From Rhodopseudomonas sp. (GTDB lineage Bacteria; Pseudomonadota; Alphaproteobacteria; Rhizobiales; Xanthobacteraceae), in the NCBI RefSeq assembly GCF_013377015.1, contig NZ_JACABA010000004.1:223695-287694 (forward strand): DNA of 64,000 bases, read 5' to 3'. The notes beneath the pieces were generated by a model that worked only from the letters and a program-made list of their open reading frames with translations, searched no databases and was not told the origin of the DNA. This document shows, one piece after another, positions 55,299 to 62,807 of this stretch; positions within the stretch are counted from its first letter, which is position 1, and each line of letters starts with the position of its first letter. Made by a program: the position numbers and the translations under genes.

Positions 55299-55493
55299 AT
55301 GTCCATTCGCCGCGACAGCCTGGTCGACACGGTCATGAAAGGCAGCCCGGCCACGATCCGGGTGTTCCTCGATTTCAAGCTCGGATGCGTCGGCTGCCCG
55401 ATTGCCAGTTTTCACTCGGTGGAAGACGCCTGCCGGGAGCACGGAATCGACCACGAGTCGTTCCTGGCGGCGTTGCGTGCGGCTATCGCCTGA
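55299..55493 (+). CDS. DUF1858 protein
   Basis: A 64-residue protein with the DUF1858 pattern: MSIRRDSLVDTVMKGSPATI, VFLDFKLGCVGCPIASFHSVEDACREHGID. The CxxC pair is conserved and could bind a metal or haem-like cofactor. DUF1858 genes are frequent near hybrid-cluster, denitrification and Crp/Fnr genes. It has GGAG before the ATG and lies 10 bases from the convergent Crp/Fnr gene. Confidence 0.88.
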   Translation: MSIRRDSLVDTVMKGSPATIRVFLDFKLGCVGCPIASFHSVEDACREHGIDHESFLAALRAAIA

Positions 55494-55503
55494 CGCGACG
55501 ATG

Positions 55504-56214
55504 TCAGCGAGCGTTGTCGCCCGGCGTCTGTTCTGCCAGCACCACGAGCTTGTGCGGCTCGCGCAGCACGATGCGCTGCCGGCCGCTTTCGATCAGCCCG
55601 CGTTGTTCCCAGCCGCTGAGCAGTCGGCTGACGGTGTGCAGTGTGGTGCCGGTCATCTGGGCGATGTCCTGGCGGCTGATCGGAAAATCGATCTCGACGC
55701 CGTTCTCGACCTTGCGGCCGGATTGCTTGGCCAGCCGTAAGAGCGCGTGCGCGACGCGTTGCTCGACCTGCTGGGTCGACATCTCGACCACGCGGGTGTG
55801 GGTTTCCTGCAGCCGGGAGCCGACGGTGCGCAGCGTATTGGTGGCGAGCGACGGATACTGCGCGACCAGCCGCGGCCAGGCCGAGGACGGCCATGCCAGC
55901 ACGACGCTGTCGTCAACCGCGGTCGCGGTCGCGGGATAGCGCTGCAACCCGATCGCCATCGCCACGCCGAAACTCTCGCCGGGGCCGACATAGCGCACCA
56001 CCACCTGTTCGCCGGCGGCCGTGGTCTTGCTGGCGCGGACATGGCCGTGCAGCAGCACGAAGAACGAATGCGCCTCCTCGCCCTGCTCAAACACGCTGGC
56101 GTTCTTGGCGATCCGCAGCGAGCGGGCCTCCTGCAGGATGGCGTCGAGCTCGGCGGCATCGAGCCCCGCGAACAGCGGCAGCTGCGAGACCAGCGACGTG
56201 TCGATTGTGGCCAT
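55504..56214 (-). CDS. Crp/Fnr-family transcription regulator
   Basis: A 236-residue regulator: cyclic-nucleotide-type sensor fold (about 15-130, with RSLRIAKNASVFEQGEEAHSFFVLLHGHV), long dimer helix, then a winged helix-turn-helix (about 150-225, ISRQDIAQMTGTTLHTVSRLLSGWEQ) whose TVSR recognition region fits a TTGAT-type site. It has no N-terminal cysteine cluster, so it is not an iron-sulfur FNR; FixK, DNR or NnrR-like NO sensing is possible. It probably controls the neighbouring FixK-type box (inference). Confidence 0.9.
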   Translation of the reverse strand: MATIDTSLVSQLPLFAGLDAAELDAILQEARSLRIAKNASVFEQGEEAHSFFVLLHGHVRASKTTAAGEQVVVRYVGPGESFGVAMAIGLQRYPATATAVDDSVVLAWPSSAWPRLVAQYPSLATNTLRTVGSRLQETHTRVVEMSTQQVEQRVAHALLRLAKQSGRKVENGVEIDFPISRQDIAQMTGTTLHTVSRLLSGWEQRGLIESGRQRIVLREPHKLVVLAEQTPGDNAR

Positions 56215-56288
56215 GCGATCTCCGTGGGCCCGGCGTGGGACCGCAGCTAAATCGCGATTGGCGGGCAGGGGCAAGCGGAAGTTTGCGG

Positions 56289-56690
56289 TCAGGCCAGGGC
56301 GATATCGGTCAGCCGAAAGTCGTTGCCCTTGCATAGCAGCGGGACGCCCATGGCCTTTGCCAGCGCATAAGCAAAGCAATCGCCGTAATTCAACGCGGCG
56401 CCATGTCCAGTGCCCTTCCCGAATCGCCGATGGGCCATGCGGGCCAAACGCGTCTGCTCCTCGGTGACGGGTTCGATCCGAATGCCGGCTGTCGCGATAA
56501 AGTTGTCGAGCCATTGTTCGGCTTCGGCCGGCGGCATCATTTTCAGTCCGCGCAGGACGATCGAGGTCTCGATAACATTGGCGGCCGACATGATCGGTTG
56601 ATCGTCGCTGGCAATTCCGAGCGCACAGCGCTCGGCGTCAGCCTCCTGACGATAGACTGCGACCACGATTGAGCTATCCACCACGATCAC
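56289..56690 (-). CDS. vapC: VapC-type PIN-domain toxin
   Basis: A 133-residue PIN ribonuclease with all four acidic catalytic residues in family context: D5 (VVDSS), E41 (NVIETS), D104 (NYGDCFAYALA) and D124 (KGNDF). VapC toxins cleave specific RNAs, often tRNA. The start is a GTG at 56690 that overlaps the antitoxin stop (GTGA). Confidence 0.92.
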   Translation of the reverse strand: MIVVDSSIVVAVYRQEADAERCALGIASDDQPIMSAANVIETSIVLRGLKMMPPAEAEQWLDNFIATAGIRIEPVTEEQTRLARMAHRRFGKGTGHGAALNYGDCFAYALAKAMGVPLLCKGNDFRLTDIALA

Positions 56691-56947
56691 GTCGGCAGCC
56701 CGTTTTCGTCGTAGCCGAGGATCTCGTCCGGGCTCAGGCCGGTGTCTGGAAATGCCGCGGATCGAGCGCCCATTTTCATCAGGCGGGCCGCGATTTTGTC
56801 GGTCTGCCGGCGCCGACGTTCGCGGGCCAGTTCCCCACGCAACGCCGCCGTGACAGCGGAAGTCAGGCTTGCGCCGGTGAGTTTTGCCAGCTCGGTCGCC
56901 AGTCGATGGGCTTCGTCGTTCTTGATATTGAGGTGCATGGCAGTCAT
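56687..56947 (-). CDS. vapB: VapB-type antitoxin
   Basis: An 86-residue antitoxin of the Rv0623/PSK type: MHLNIKNDEAHRLATELAKLTGASLTSAVTAALRGELARERRR. The N-terminus forms the ribbon-helix DNA-binding part, the tail binds VapC. GAGCGG precedes the ATG at 56947; an in-frame ATG at 56938 is possible. Upstream lies a perfect 8+11+8 inverted repeat as the likely operator. Confidence 0.92.
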   Translation of the reverse strand: MTAMHLNIKNDEAHRLATELAKLTGASLTSAVTAALRGELARERRRRQTDKIAARLMKMGARSAAFPDTGLSPDEILGYDENGLPT

Positions 56948-56955
56948 CCGCTCGA

Positions 56956-56982
56956 TGGTAGAAAAATATCAAAATTCTACCA
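56956..56982. promoter_or_regulatory. Perfect inverted repeat, likely VapBC operator
   Basis: TGGTAGAA (56956-56963) and TTCTACCA (56975-56982) are perfect mates with an AT-rich 11-base spacer. The dyad is eight bases upstream of the vapB start, as expected for autoregulation by the VapBC complex. Confidence 0.7.
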
Positions 56983-57502
56983 AATCACAAGATCGGCGCG
57001 TCGGCTCCCGCGTTCAAAGGTTCTTATTGACTTCGCGGAAATCTTGATTATATTCCTAATCACCTCATCCCACAGAGGGGCGTTTCCTGGGACGCCTGGA
57101 GGTGCGGGGTGGGGGGTGGCGCCTGCGGGCGGGGGCAGACGTTGCCTCGCGCACTCGGGACGCTCTGGGTCGCCGTCCGGCTCCACTAGGAGAGTCTGCC
57201 ACTTGTTAGTTGGCTGGACGCGGCGCAGGTGAACGGCGGGAAACCGCCGGGATCAAGCGGTGCGGCTGCATCGCGCCTGCGCCCGGAAGCACGGTCCCGG
57301 AGCGAAAAATCGCCACGGTGGAGCGCCGAAAGGCGTTTCCGCGGCCGCTGCGCTCCGGCGATCCGGCGCGTAGGCCGCGGCTCAACTACCAAGGCGCGCC
57401 GTTCGGCGCTCCGCCTCCCTCGTCGCGGGAGGCCTGTTGAACCGGCCGTTCACGCAAAGCCGTTTGCGGGCAAAGCATTCACATGCCCGATCGCCACGAC
57501 GA
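56983..57502. other. Hairpin-rich non-coding segment
   Basis: About 520 bases without a convincing gene. At least four tight hairpins occur within 57234-57433: CGGCGG-GAAA-CCGCCG (57234-57249), CGCC-GAAA-GGCG (57324-57335), GCGCC-GTTC-GGCGC (57396-57409) and GCCTCCC/GGGAGGC around a seven-base loop (57413-57433). Two are capped by GNRA tetraloops, typical of structured RNA. Arg-rich reading frames exist across it, and I recall similar unnamed frames repeated in related genomes; that memory is unverified. It may be a dispersed repeat, a structured RNA or the terminator region of the kinase gene at 57503. Confidence 0.45.
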
Positions 57503-60500
57503 CTACGCGGTCGCCACGGCGTGGGAAAACACCACCTCGATCAGCGTGCCGGAATGCGGCGCGCTCTTGATCTGGAACTGGGCGCGATTGGCTTCGACCA
57601 GCGCTTTGGTCAGCGCCAGGTTGGCGCCGGAGGCTTCCGAGAGATCGCTCGGCGCCGGCGTTCGGAACGGCTGCATCGCCGCCGCCAGTTCGTCGTCGTT
57701 GAGGCGGTGGCCGGTGTCGCGGACCCGCAGCACGACCTCGCCGAAATCGTTCAGCGCGGTCGAGACGATGACCTGGCCACCGGCATTGGCGAGATGGATC
57801 GAGGTGCCGATCAGGTTCAGCGTGATCTGGCGCAGCGCCTGGGCGTCGGCGACCACTGGCGGCAATTGCTGCGCTAGTGAGGTCCGGATGATGATGCGCT
57901 CGCGGTTGGCCTGCGGCTGCGTCACCGCCACGCAATGCTCGACCAGTTCGTTGAGGTTCTGGCTGGCGAAGGCGAGGTCGAGCTTGCCGGTTTCGATCCG
58001 CGACAGGTCGAGCATGTCGTTGACGATCGCGACCACGCGTTCGCCGGAGGCGCGGATGTCCTTCATGTATTCGACGTAGCGCTCGTTGCCGAGCGCGCCG
58101 AAGCGCTGGTCGATCATCACTTCGGAAAAGCCGATGATGGCGTTGAGCGGGGTGCGGACCTCATGGCTGATCCGCGCCAGCACGTCGGCCTTGGCGGTGG
58201 CGGCGCGATCGGCCTGCCGCCGCGCCTGCGCCAGCTCGGATTCGGTCTTGCGCGCCTGCGACAGGTCGCGGAACACGGCAAAGAAGTTCGGCCCGTCGGC
58301 GCGGGTTCGGCCCATGGTGATCGACAGCGGAAACAGCCCGCCCGCGCGCACCCGACCGAGCGCTTCGCGGCCATGATCGAGCAGGCTGGCGACGCCGGCG
58401 CCCTTGATACTTTCCATATAGTCGGTGACGACGCGCTGGCTCTCCGGTGCGAACAGCTCGAGCAGATTGCGCTGCACCAGCTCGTCGCCGTCATAGCCGA
58501 ACAGCGCCTCGGCGCTGCGATTGCAGGAATTGAGCTGGCCGGCCTCGTCGAACATCACGATGCCTTCGGCGGCGGTGTCGAGGATGGCGCCGAGCTCTTC
58601 GGCATTGGCGTGGCCGACGGCGGATGGCTCGGTAGCGGCGATCGCGGCGGGCGCCGCGGGTTGATCCGGCACGCCATTGAAGATCAGCGCCAGCGCGGAT
58701 TCGCCGTCCCAGGAAATCGTGTGCAGCCGGCCGTCGGCCGGCGCCGGTCGCGGCTGGTCGTCGGCGGTCCGCGTCGCCGCGATGGTGATTGGCGTGCCGG
58801 TGTCGGAAGTGCCGCTGGAGCCGGTGACGCCGGCTTCGACCAGCAGGGCGTCGAGCCCGCCGGCTTGTTCCAGCGCCTGCAGGCTGGGATATCCCATCCG
58901 GGTGAGGAACGCGGCGTTGGCGTAGACCAGCCGGTCGAGCCTGTAGATCAGAACTCCGACCGGCAGCAGATCGAGCAGCGTTCGGTCTCGCAGGCTGTCG
59001 CCGCGCGCCGGCGTCGTGAGCGGAATCAGCCAGTCCGGCGCGTCCTGCTCGGGCGGCTCCGGCGCGATCTCAGAGGAGGGCTGCGATGCGAGCTCGGCCG
59101 CGGCTGCGGCCTCGTTCTCGAGCCGGGCCGACAATTGTCGGGCGAGTTCGTTGAAGGCGCTGTTTTCGACCGGCGTCAGCGCCGGCGATTTGGGCTCGCT
59201 GACGGGCCGGAAGGGCAGGACGTTTCTGGGGGTTTCCACGGCAGGTTCCGGTTGTTCTTGTTGTGGGGTCTCGGCAAGGGCGGGCGGCTCGGCGGTCTCG
59301 GTCTCGGCGTGTTCGGGCGCAACCAGGCCGGGTTGTTCCGGCGCGGCGGGTTCAGCGTCGGTCGCCGCGATGCCTGCGGACAGCGGCTGCGGCGCTGGCG
59401 GCACGGCGTCATCGTCGCGGCGGCGCAAAGATGCGAGCTCGGTCAGGCCGTCGAGATCGCGGCAGACGCCGAAGCCGCGATAGCCGACGAAATTGCCGTC
59501 GCGGTCCTGCACCGGGAGACCGGACAATTCGACCGGCGGTCGTTGTCCGGGTCCGTCGGTCGGCCAATGCAGGGTGATACCGCTCCAGGTGTTGCGGCTG
59601 GCGACAGCGGCGGCAACGCGGCCTTCCGGGTCGAGCCCGAACGTCTCGGCGATTTCGCTCCACAGCCGGCCGAAACCGGCGGTGGTGCGCGGCCCGATCA
59701 GGCGGTTGAATTCATCCGAGCCGATTGCGAAGCGACCGTCAGCGTCCATCTGCCAGACGAACCGTAACGGATGGCGGCGCGGCGGCGGGATCGGGGCAGC
59801 CGAAGTTTCGGCGAGTGGCGGGGTGTTCGACGCGGCAGCAACGGGCACGTCGGCGGGAAGCGGTTCGGCCCTAACTGGTTCGACAGCCGGCGGTTCAGCG
59901 GCGGGCAGTTCAAGTGTGAGCATTTCAGCGGCCGGCGGCGCCTCATCGGCCACTGCCGAGACGTAAGGCGACGGCTCGCCGGTGTCGACGTCCGGCGGAT
60001 TTTCGGTTGCAACCGGCTCGGACTCCGCAGCGATTGCGGTGTCGCTCGTGGTTTCAGCCAGCGCGACCGACACCTCGTCGAGCAGCGCGAATTCGGATGG
60101 CGCCTCGGTTGTGGTTTCGGGCGCTTCATAGTCGGGCGTCGTTGGTTCGGCCGCATCGACCGGTTGATCGATAGCGGCTTCAGCCAGAGCGACCGGTACC
60201 TCGTTGAGCAGCGTGAATTCGGATGGCGCTTCGGATGTGGTTTCCGGTGCTTCGTAGGCAAACGATGGCGGCTCGATCGCAGACGGTGCGGCCACGGTTT
60301 CGATTGGTCGCGGCAGCGGTTCGAATTCGGTTTGTGGGACGGGCTCAGGCAGTGGCTCGTGATGTACCACGCCCGGCACCAGCAGCGCGACCAGACCGAC
60401 ATCGGCGCCGGTGCCGACCCGCTGCAATACCACGTGGCCGATGCCGATCGGCATTTCGGCGCGGCCGAGCCGCAGCGCATCGTCGCGCGCCGCTTCCAGC

Positions 60501-61018
60501 CCTGCCTCCGACAGATTGCGAAAGCCGAGCAAGGCGCGTGCGGTGTCGCTCGAGCCGACGAACAGCCCGTCACGCGCGAAGGCGGCGATCGGCGTATCGA
60601 TGCCTTCAACCAGATTGCGCAGCCGCTCGACCAGCGGCAGCGGTCGGCCGACCGGCTCAGCCGCGGCGATCAGGATGCCGGCGGCGCCGTCGGCGAAATC
60701 CAGCCGCGCGCAGGCGCAGGTCAGCAGCGCGCCGAGCCTGGCGCCGAAGCCGCGCAGCCGCTCCAAGCGGATCGCTTCATTCGGCGGCAGCCGTCCGGCG
60801 AGTTGCGCCACCTGACGCCGATGCGGATCGGCCGGGCCGAACGCCCTGGCGACCAGCGCTGCGTTGTTGGCGGCGCCGAGTAATCTGGCGCCGATCGGAT
60901 TGGCCCACATCACACGGGTGCCATCGAGCGACCACAGCCAGACCGGCAGCGCGCTGGTGGCGTGAATCGCGAGCCGCGGATCGTCCACTCCTCGCAACTG
61001 AAATTCCAACTTCGTCAT
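57503..61018 (-). CDS. PAS histidine kinase, PdhS/DivL-like, with degraded ATP-binding domain
   Basis: A 1171-residue cytoplasmic kinase-like protein. Two to three PAS units flank a very long Ala/Pro/Glu-rich region (about residues 230-420). The dimerisation helix has the phospho-acceptor H952 in ISHEVRTPLNAIIGFSEVM, closest to PleC/DivJ/PdhS kinases, and the C-terminus keeps their LTKALVEANRAQF signature. The ATP-binding boxes are damaged: NLIGTS replaces NLLSNA (T1072), DTGHR replaces DxGxG (R1105), and SGANLAL replaces GTGLGLPL. It may thus work as a phosphatase or scaffold, as DivL does, rather than as a kinase (inference). A CtrA-like site lies 67 bases upstream. Confidence 0.85.
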   Translation of the reverse strand: MTKLEFQLRGVDDPRLAIHATSALPVWLWSLDGTRVMWANPIGARLLGAANNAALVARAFGPADPHRRQVAQLAGRLPPNEAIRLERLRGFGARLGALLTCACARLDFADGAAGILIAAAEPVGRPLPLVERLRNLVEGIDTPIAAFARDGLFVGSSDTARALLGFRNLSEAGLEAARDDALRLGRAEMPIGIGHVVLQRVGTGADVGLVALLVPGVVHHEPLPEPVPQTEFEPLPRPIETVAAPSAIEPPSFAYEAPETTSEAPSEFTLLNEVPVALAEAAIDQPVDAAEPTTPDYEAPETTTEAPSEFALLDEVSVALAETTSDTAIAAESEPVATENPPDVDTGEPSPYVSAVADEAPPAAEMLTLELPAAEPPAVEPVRAEPLPADVPVAAASNTPPLAETSAAPIPPPRRHPLRFVWQMDADGRFAIGSDEFNRLIGPRTTAGFGRLWSEIAETFGLDPEGRVAAAVASRNTWSGITLHWPTDGPGQRPPVELSGLPVQDRDGNFVGYRGFGVCRDLDGLTELASLRRRDDDAVPPAPQPLSAGIAATDAEPAAPEQPGLVAPEHAETETAEPPALAETPQQEQPEPAVETPRNVLPFRPVSEPKSPALTPVENSAFNELARQLSARLENEAAAAAELASQPSSEIAPEPPEQDAPDWLIPLTTPARGDSLRDRTLLDLLPVGVLIYRLDRLVYANAAFLTRMGYPSLQALEQAGGLDALLVEAGVTGSSGTSDTGTPITIAATRTADDQPRPAPADGRLHTISWDGESALALIFNGVPDQPAAPAAIAATEPSAVGHANAEELGAILDTAAEGIVMFDEAGQLNSCNRSAEALFGYDGDELVQRNLLELFAPESQRVVTDYMESIKGAGVASLLDHGREALGRVRAGGLFPLSITMGRTRADGPNFFAVFRDLSQARKTESELAQARRQADRAATAKADVLARISHEVRTPLNAIIGFSEVMIDQRFGALGNERYVEYMKDIRASGERVVAIVNDMLDLSRIETGKLDLAFASQNLNELVEHCVAVTQPQANRERIIIRTSLAQQLPPVVADAQALRQITLNLIGTSIHLANAGGQVIVSTALNDFGEVVLRVRDTGHRLNDDELAAAMQPFRTPAPSDLSEASGANLALTKALVEANRAQFQIKSAPHSGTLIEVVFSHAVATA

Positions 61019-61084
61019 CGGTGCTCATGGGCGTCGGGTCGAAGGCCGCCTTGGCGCCGGATCGCGGCGGTCGGGCAAAGAACC

Positions 61085-61099
61085 TTAACAATTCGTTAG
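61085..61099. promoter_or_regulatory. CtrA-like site upstream of the PdhS-like kinase gene
   Basis: TTAA, seven bases (CAATTCG), TTAG: one base off TTAA-N7-TTAA. It is 67 bases before the minus-strand start at 61018. PdhS/DivL-class proteins act in the CtrA pathway, which makes the site more credible, but it is still only a candidate. Confidence 0.35.
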
Positions 61100-61218
61100 T
61101 ATCGCCTCCGGTCGCCGTCAGGTCCACGCTGACGGTGGTCCGGTGGGCACCAAAGCGGAGATAACCTTAATTTTGGCGTTCCCGGCAGAACCTTGGCGGC
61201 GGTGTGTGCGTTGAGAGG

Positions 61219-61231
61219 TTGCAAAATGCAA
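61219..61231. promoter_or_regulatory. Phasin-promoter inverted repeat (TTGCA-AAA-TGCAA), PhaR-like
   Basis: A perfect 5+3+5 dyad, 138 bases upstream of the first phasin gene in the 350-base divergent gap 61019-61368, which holds no gene I can support. A related TGCA-rich element lies upstream of the second phasin gene. PhaR repressors of phasin genes bind TGC/GCA dyads in Alphaproteobacteria. Confidence 0.4.
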
Positions 61232-61368
61232 TCAATCGGTCACGATAGGTTCGCCGGGAGACATTATGTTACGTCAGACCGACGAATATCAGTCTTCAGT
61301 GGCGTGATGTGGGCGAACGGGGAACCGGGCTAGTTGTTAGCCTGCCAGACACAACCGGAGTGTTGACC

Positions 61369-61752
61369 ATGGACCAAGGTGGGCATGACCGTTTCGAAAT
61401 TCCAAAGGAAGTGAGATCGATCGCCGAGGCCAGTTTCGACCAGGCCCGAAAGGCGTTCGAGCATATGCTGGCCAGCGCCCAGCAGACCGCCAGCACGATC
61501 GAGGGCAAGGGCGCGGAGGTTCGCGCCAATGCCAAGGAGATCACCACCAAAGCGGTGACCTATGCCGAAAAGAACGTCGCAGCCTCGCTGGATTATGCCC
61601 AGCAACTGCTGCACGCCAAGGATCTCGGCGAAGTGCTGCGGCTGCATGGCGAATATGTGCAGGCGCAGATGAAGTCGCTCGCCGAGCAGGCCAGCGAATT
61701 GGGCCAGATTGTCAGCAAGGCCGCGGTCGACGTGGCTAAGCCGAAAACCTGA
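61369..61752 (+). CDS. Phasin family protein
   Basis: A 127-residue helical phasin: FEIPKEVRSIAEASFDQARKAFEHMLASAQQTASTIEG, SLDYAQQLLHAKDLGEVLRLHGEYVQAQMKSLAEQASELGQI. Phasins coat polyhydroxybutyrate granules. GGAG sits before the ATG at 61369; the longer frame upstream lacks family character. A second phasin follows 280 bases later in the same direction. Confidence 0.92.
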   Translation: MDQGGHDRFEIPKEVRSIAEASFDQARKAFEHMLASAQQTASTIEGKGAEVRANAKEITTKAVTYAEKNVAASLDYAQQLLHAKDLGEVLRLHGEYVQAQMKSLAEQASELGQIVSKAAVDVAKPKT

Positions 61753-61879
61753 GCGTTCTGGAGCCCGCCGCGACCGCTCGCGCCGCAACCTATGTCGGCG
61801 CGGTGGTGGCTCTGTCGCCCTGCCTCCCCGGGTTGCGTGCCCCCGGGGGCTGCCATGCGGCATTGCAGCGATTTCTATG

Positions 61880-61892
61880 TTGCAATGCACAA
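61880..61892. promoter_or_regulatory. PhaR-like TGCA element upstream of the second phasin
   Basis: TTGCAATGCACAA, about 140 bases before the start at 62032, with a second TTGCA at 61863. It shares the TTGCA/TGCA half-sites found before the first phasin. The 279 bases between the phasin genes hold no other feature I can support. Confidence 0.35.
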
Positions 61893-62031
61893 ATTCCAAG
61901 TGTAGATTTTTAACATGGACGGTCAGAATGGTCGTCCGTGATCCGGTTCGACGTTCCCGCCAATATTTCGGTTGGCGCCCCGCCGTTCGCACGGGTCACC
62001 TCAGTTTACCCCAAGACGAAGGATGCACCTC

Positions 62032-62463
62032 ATGGCCGATTCGACCGATCCGTTCTCAACCGTCATTCCGTTCCAGGTTCCCGAGCAGGTTCGGGCGTTC
62101 GCCGAAAAGGGCGTGTCGCAGGTTCGCGAAAGCTACAGCAAGCTGAAGGACGCGGCCGAAAGCCACAACGGCACCATCGAGGCGATGTTCAGCTCGGTCA
62201 GCAAGGGTGCGAGCGACTATTCCGCCAAGCTGCTCGACATCGCCAAGACCAACACCAGCGCCAATTTCGATTTCGCGCAGGGCCTGGCTGGCGCCAAGAC
62301 GCTGCCGGAAGCGTTCGAAATGTGGACCTCGCATGCCAAGAAGCAACTCGAAATTCTGACCGGCCAGACCAAGGAACTCGCAGAGCTGACCCAAAAGGTT
62401 GCGACCGAAACCGTCGAGCCGATCAAGGCTACCGCCTCGAAGCTGTTCAAGCCCGCCGCCTGA
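62032..62463 (+). CDS. Phasin family protein (second copy)
   Basis: A 143-residue phasin: VPEQVRAFAEKGVSQVRESYSKLKDAAESHNGTIEAMF, FDFAQGLAGAKTLPEAFEMWTSHAKKQLEILTGQTKELAELTQKVATETVEPIK. It is clearly a paralogue of the upstream phasin at family level, not a recent duplicate. AAGGA precedes the ATG at 62032. A strong terminator follows at 62488-62516. Confidence 0.93.
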   Translation: MADSTDPFSTVIPFQVPEQVRAFAEKGVSQVRESYSKLKDAAESHNGTIEAMFSSVSKGASDYSAKLLDIAKTNTSANFDFAQGLAGAKTLPEAFEMWTSHAKKQLEILTGQTKELAELTQKVATETVEPIKATASKLFKPAA

Positions 62464-62487
62464 TCCGGCGCGGTCTCAATTTGCTGC

Positions 62488-62516
62488 AAAGCCCGGGCCT
62501 GGCCCGGGCTTTTTGT
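62488..62516 (+). terminator. Rho-independent terminator after the second phasin
   Basis: AAAGCCCGGGCC pairs with GGCCCGGGCTTT around a single-base turn region, followed by TTTTTG. It lies 25 bases past the phasin stop. Confidence 0.9.
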
Positions 62517-62626
62517 TGGCATGGTCCTGAGACGTTCGTTATCCGGCCCTGCGCGGCCTTGCCAAAGCCCGGCGTTGCACCTAGTTTCCCGCCGGTTCGC
62601 GACCCTGCAACGGGCCGTTGAAGGAT

Positions 62627-62703
62627 GCAGTTGTAGCTCAGTTGGTTAGAGCGCCTGTCTGTGGAACAGGAGGTCGGTGGTTCGAGCCCACCCAACTGTA
62701 CCA
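62627..62703 (+). tRNA. tRNA-His (GTG)
   Basis: A complete 77-base cloverleaf including encoded CCA: acceptor GCAGTTG/CAACTGT (G1-U72 wobble), D-arm TAGCTCAGTTGGTTAGAGC, anticodon stem CCTGT/ACAGG with GTG in the loop CTGTGGA, and T-arm GGTTCGAGCCC. The base before G1 is T, so no G-1 is encoded, and the discriminator is A73. This departs from the usual bacterial G-1:C73 pair but matches the known alphaproteobacterial exception. Confidence 0.97.
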
Positions 62704-62807
62704 TACAAATCAATAGCTTGAGCGCACTCAGCCATACTCGCCGCAAAGCGCGTTGTAAATTCGAGCCATGCGGATCGCCACACCGGTAGAGCTAAAAGGA
62801 GTGCCTT

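Noticed and set aside
62750..62770. Partial copy of the tRNA-His T-arm (TTCGAGCC) downstream as a possible attachment site
   Set aside because: Only eight bases match; too short to separate from chance.
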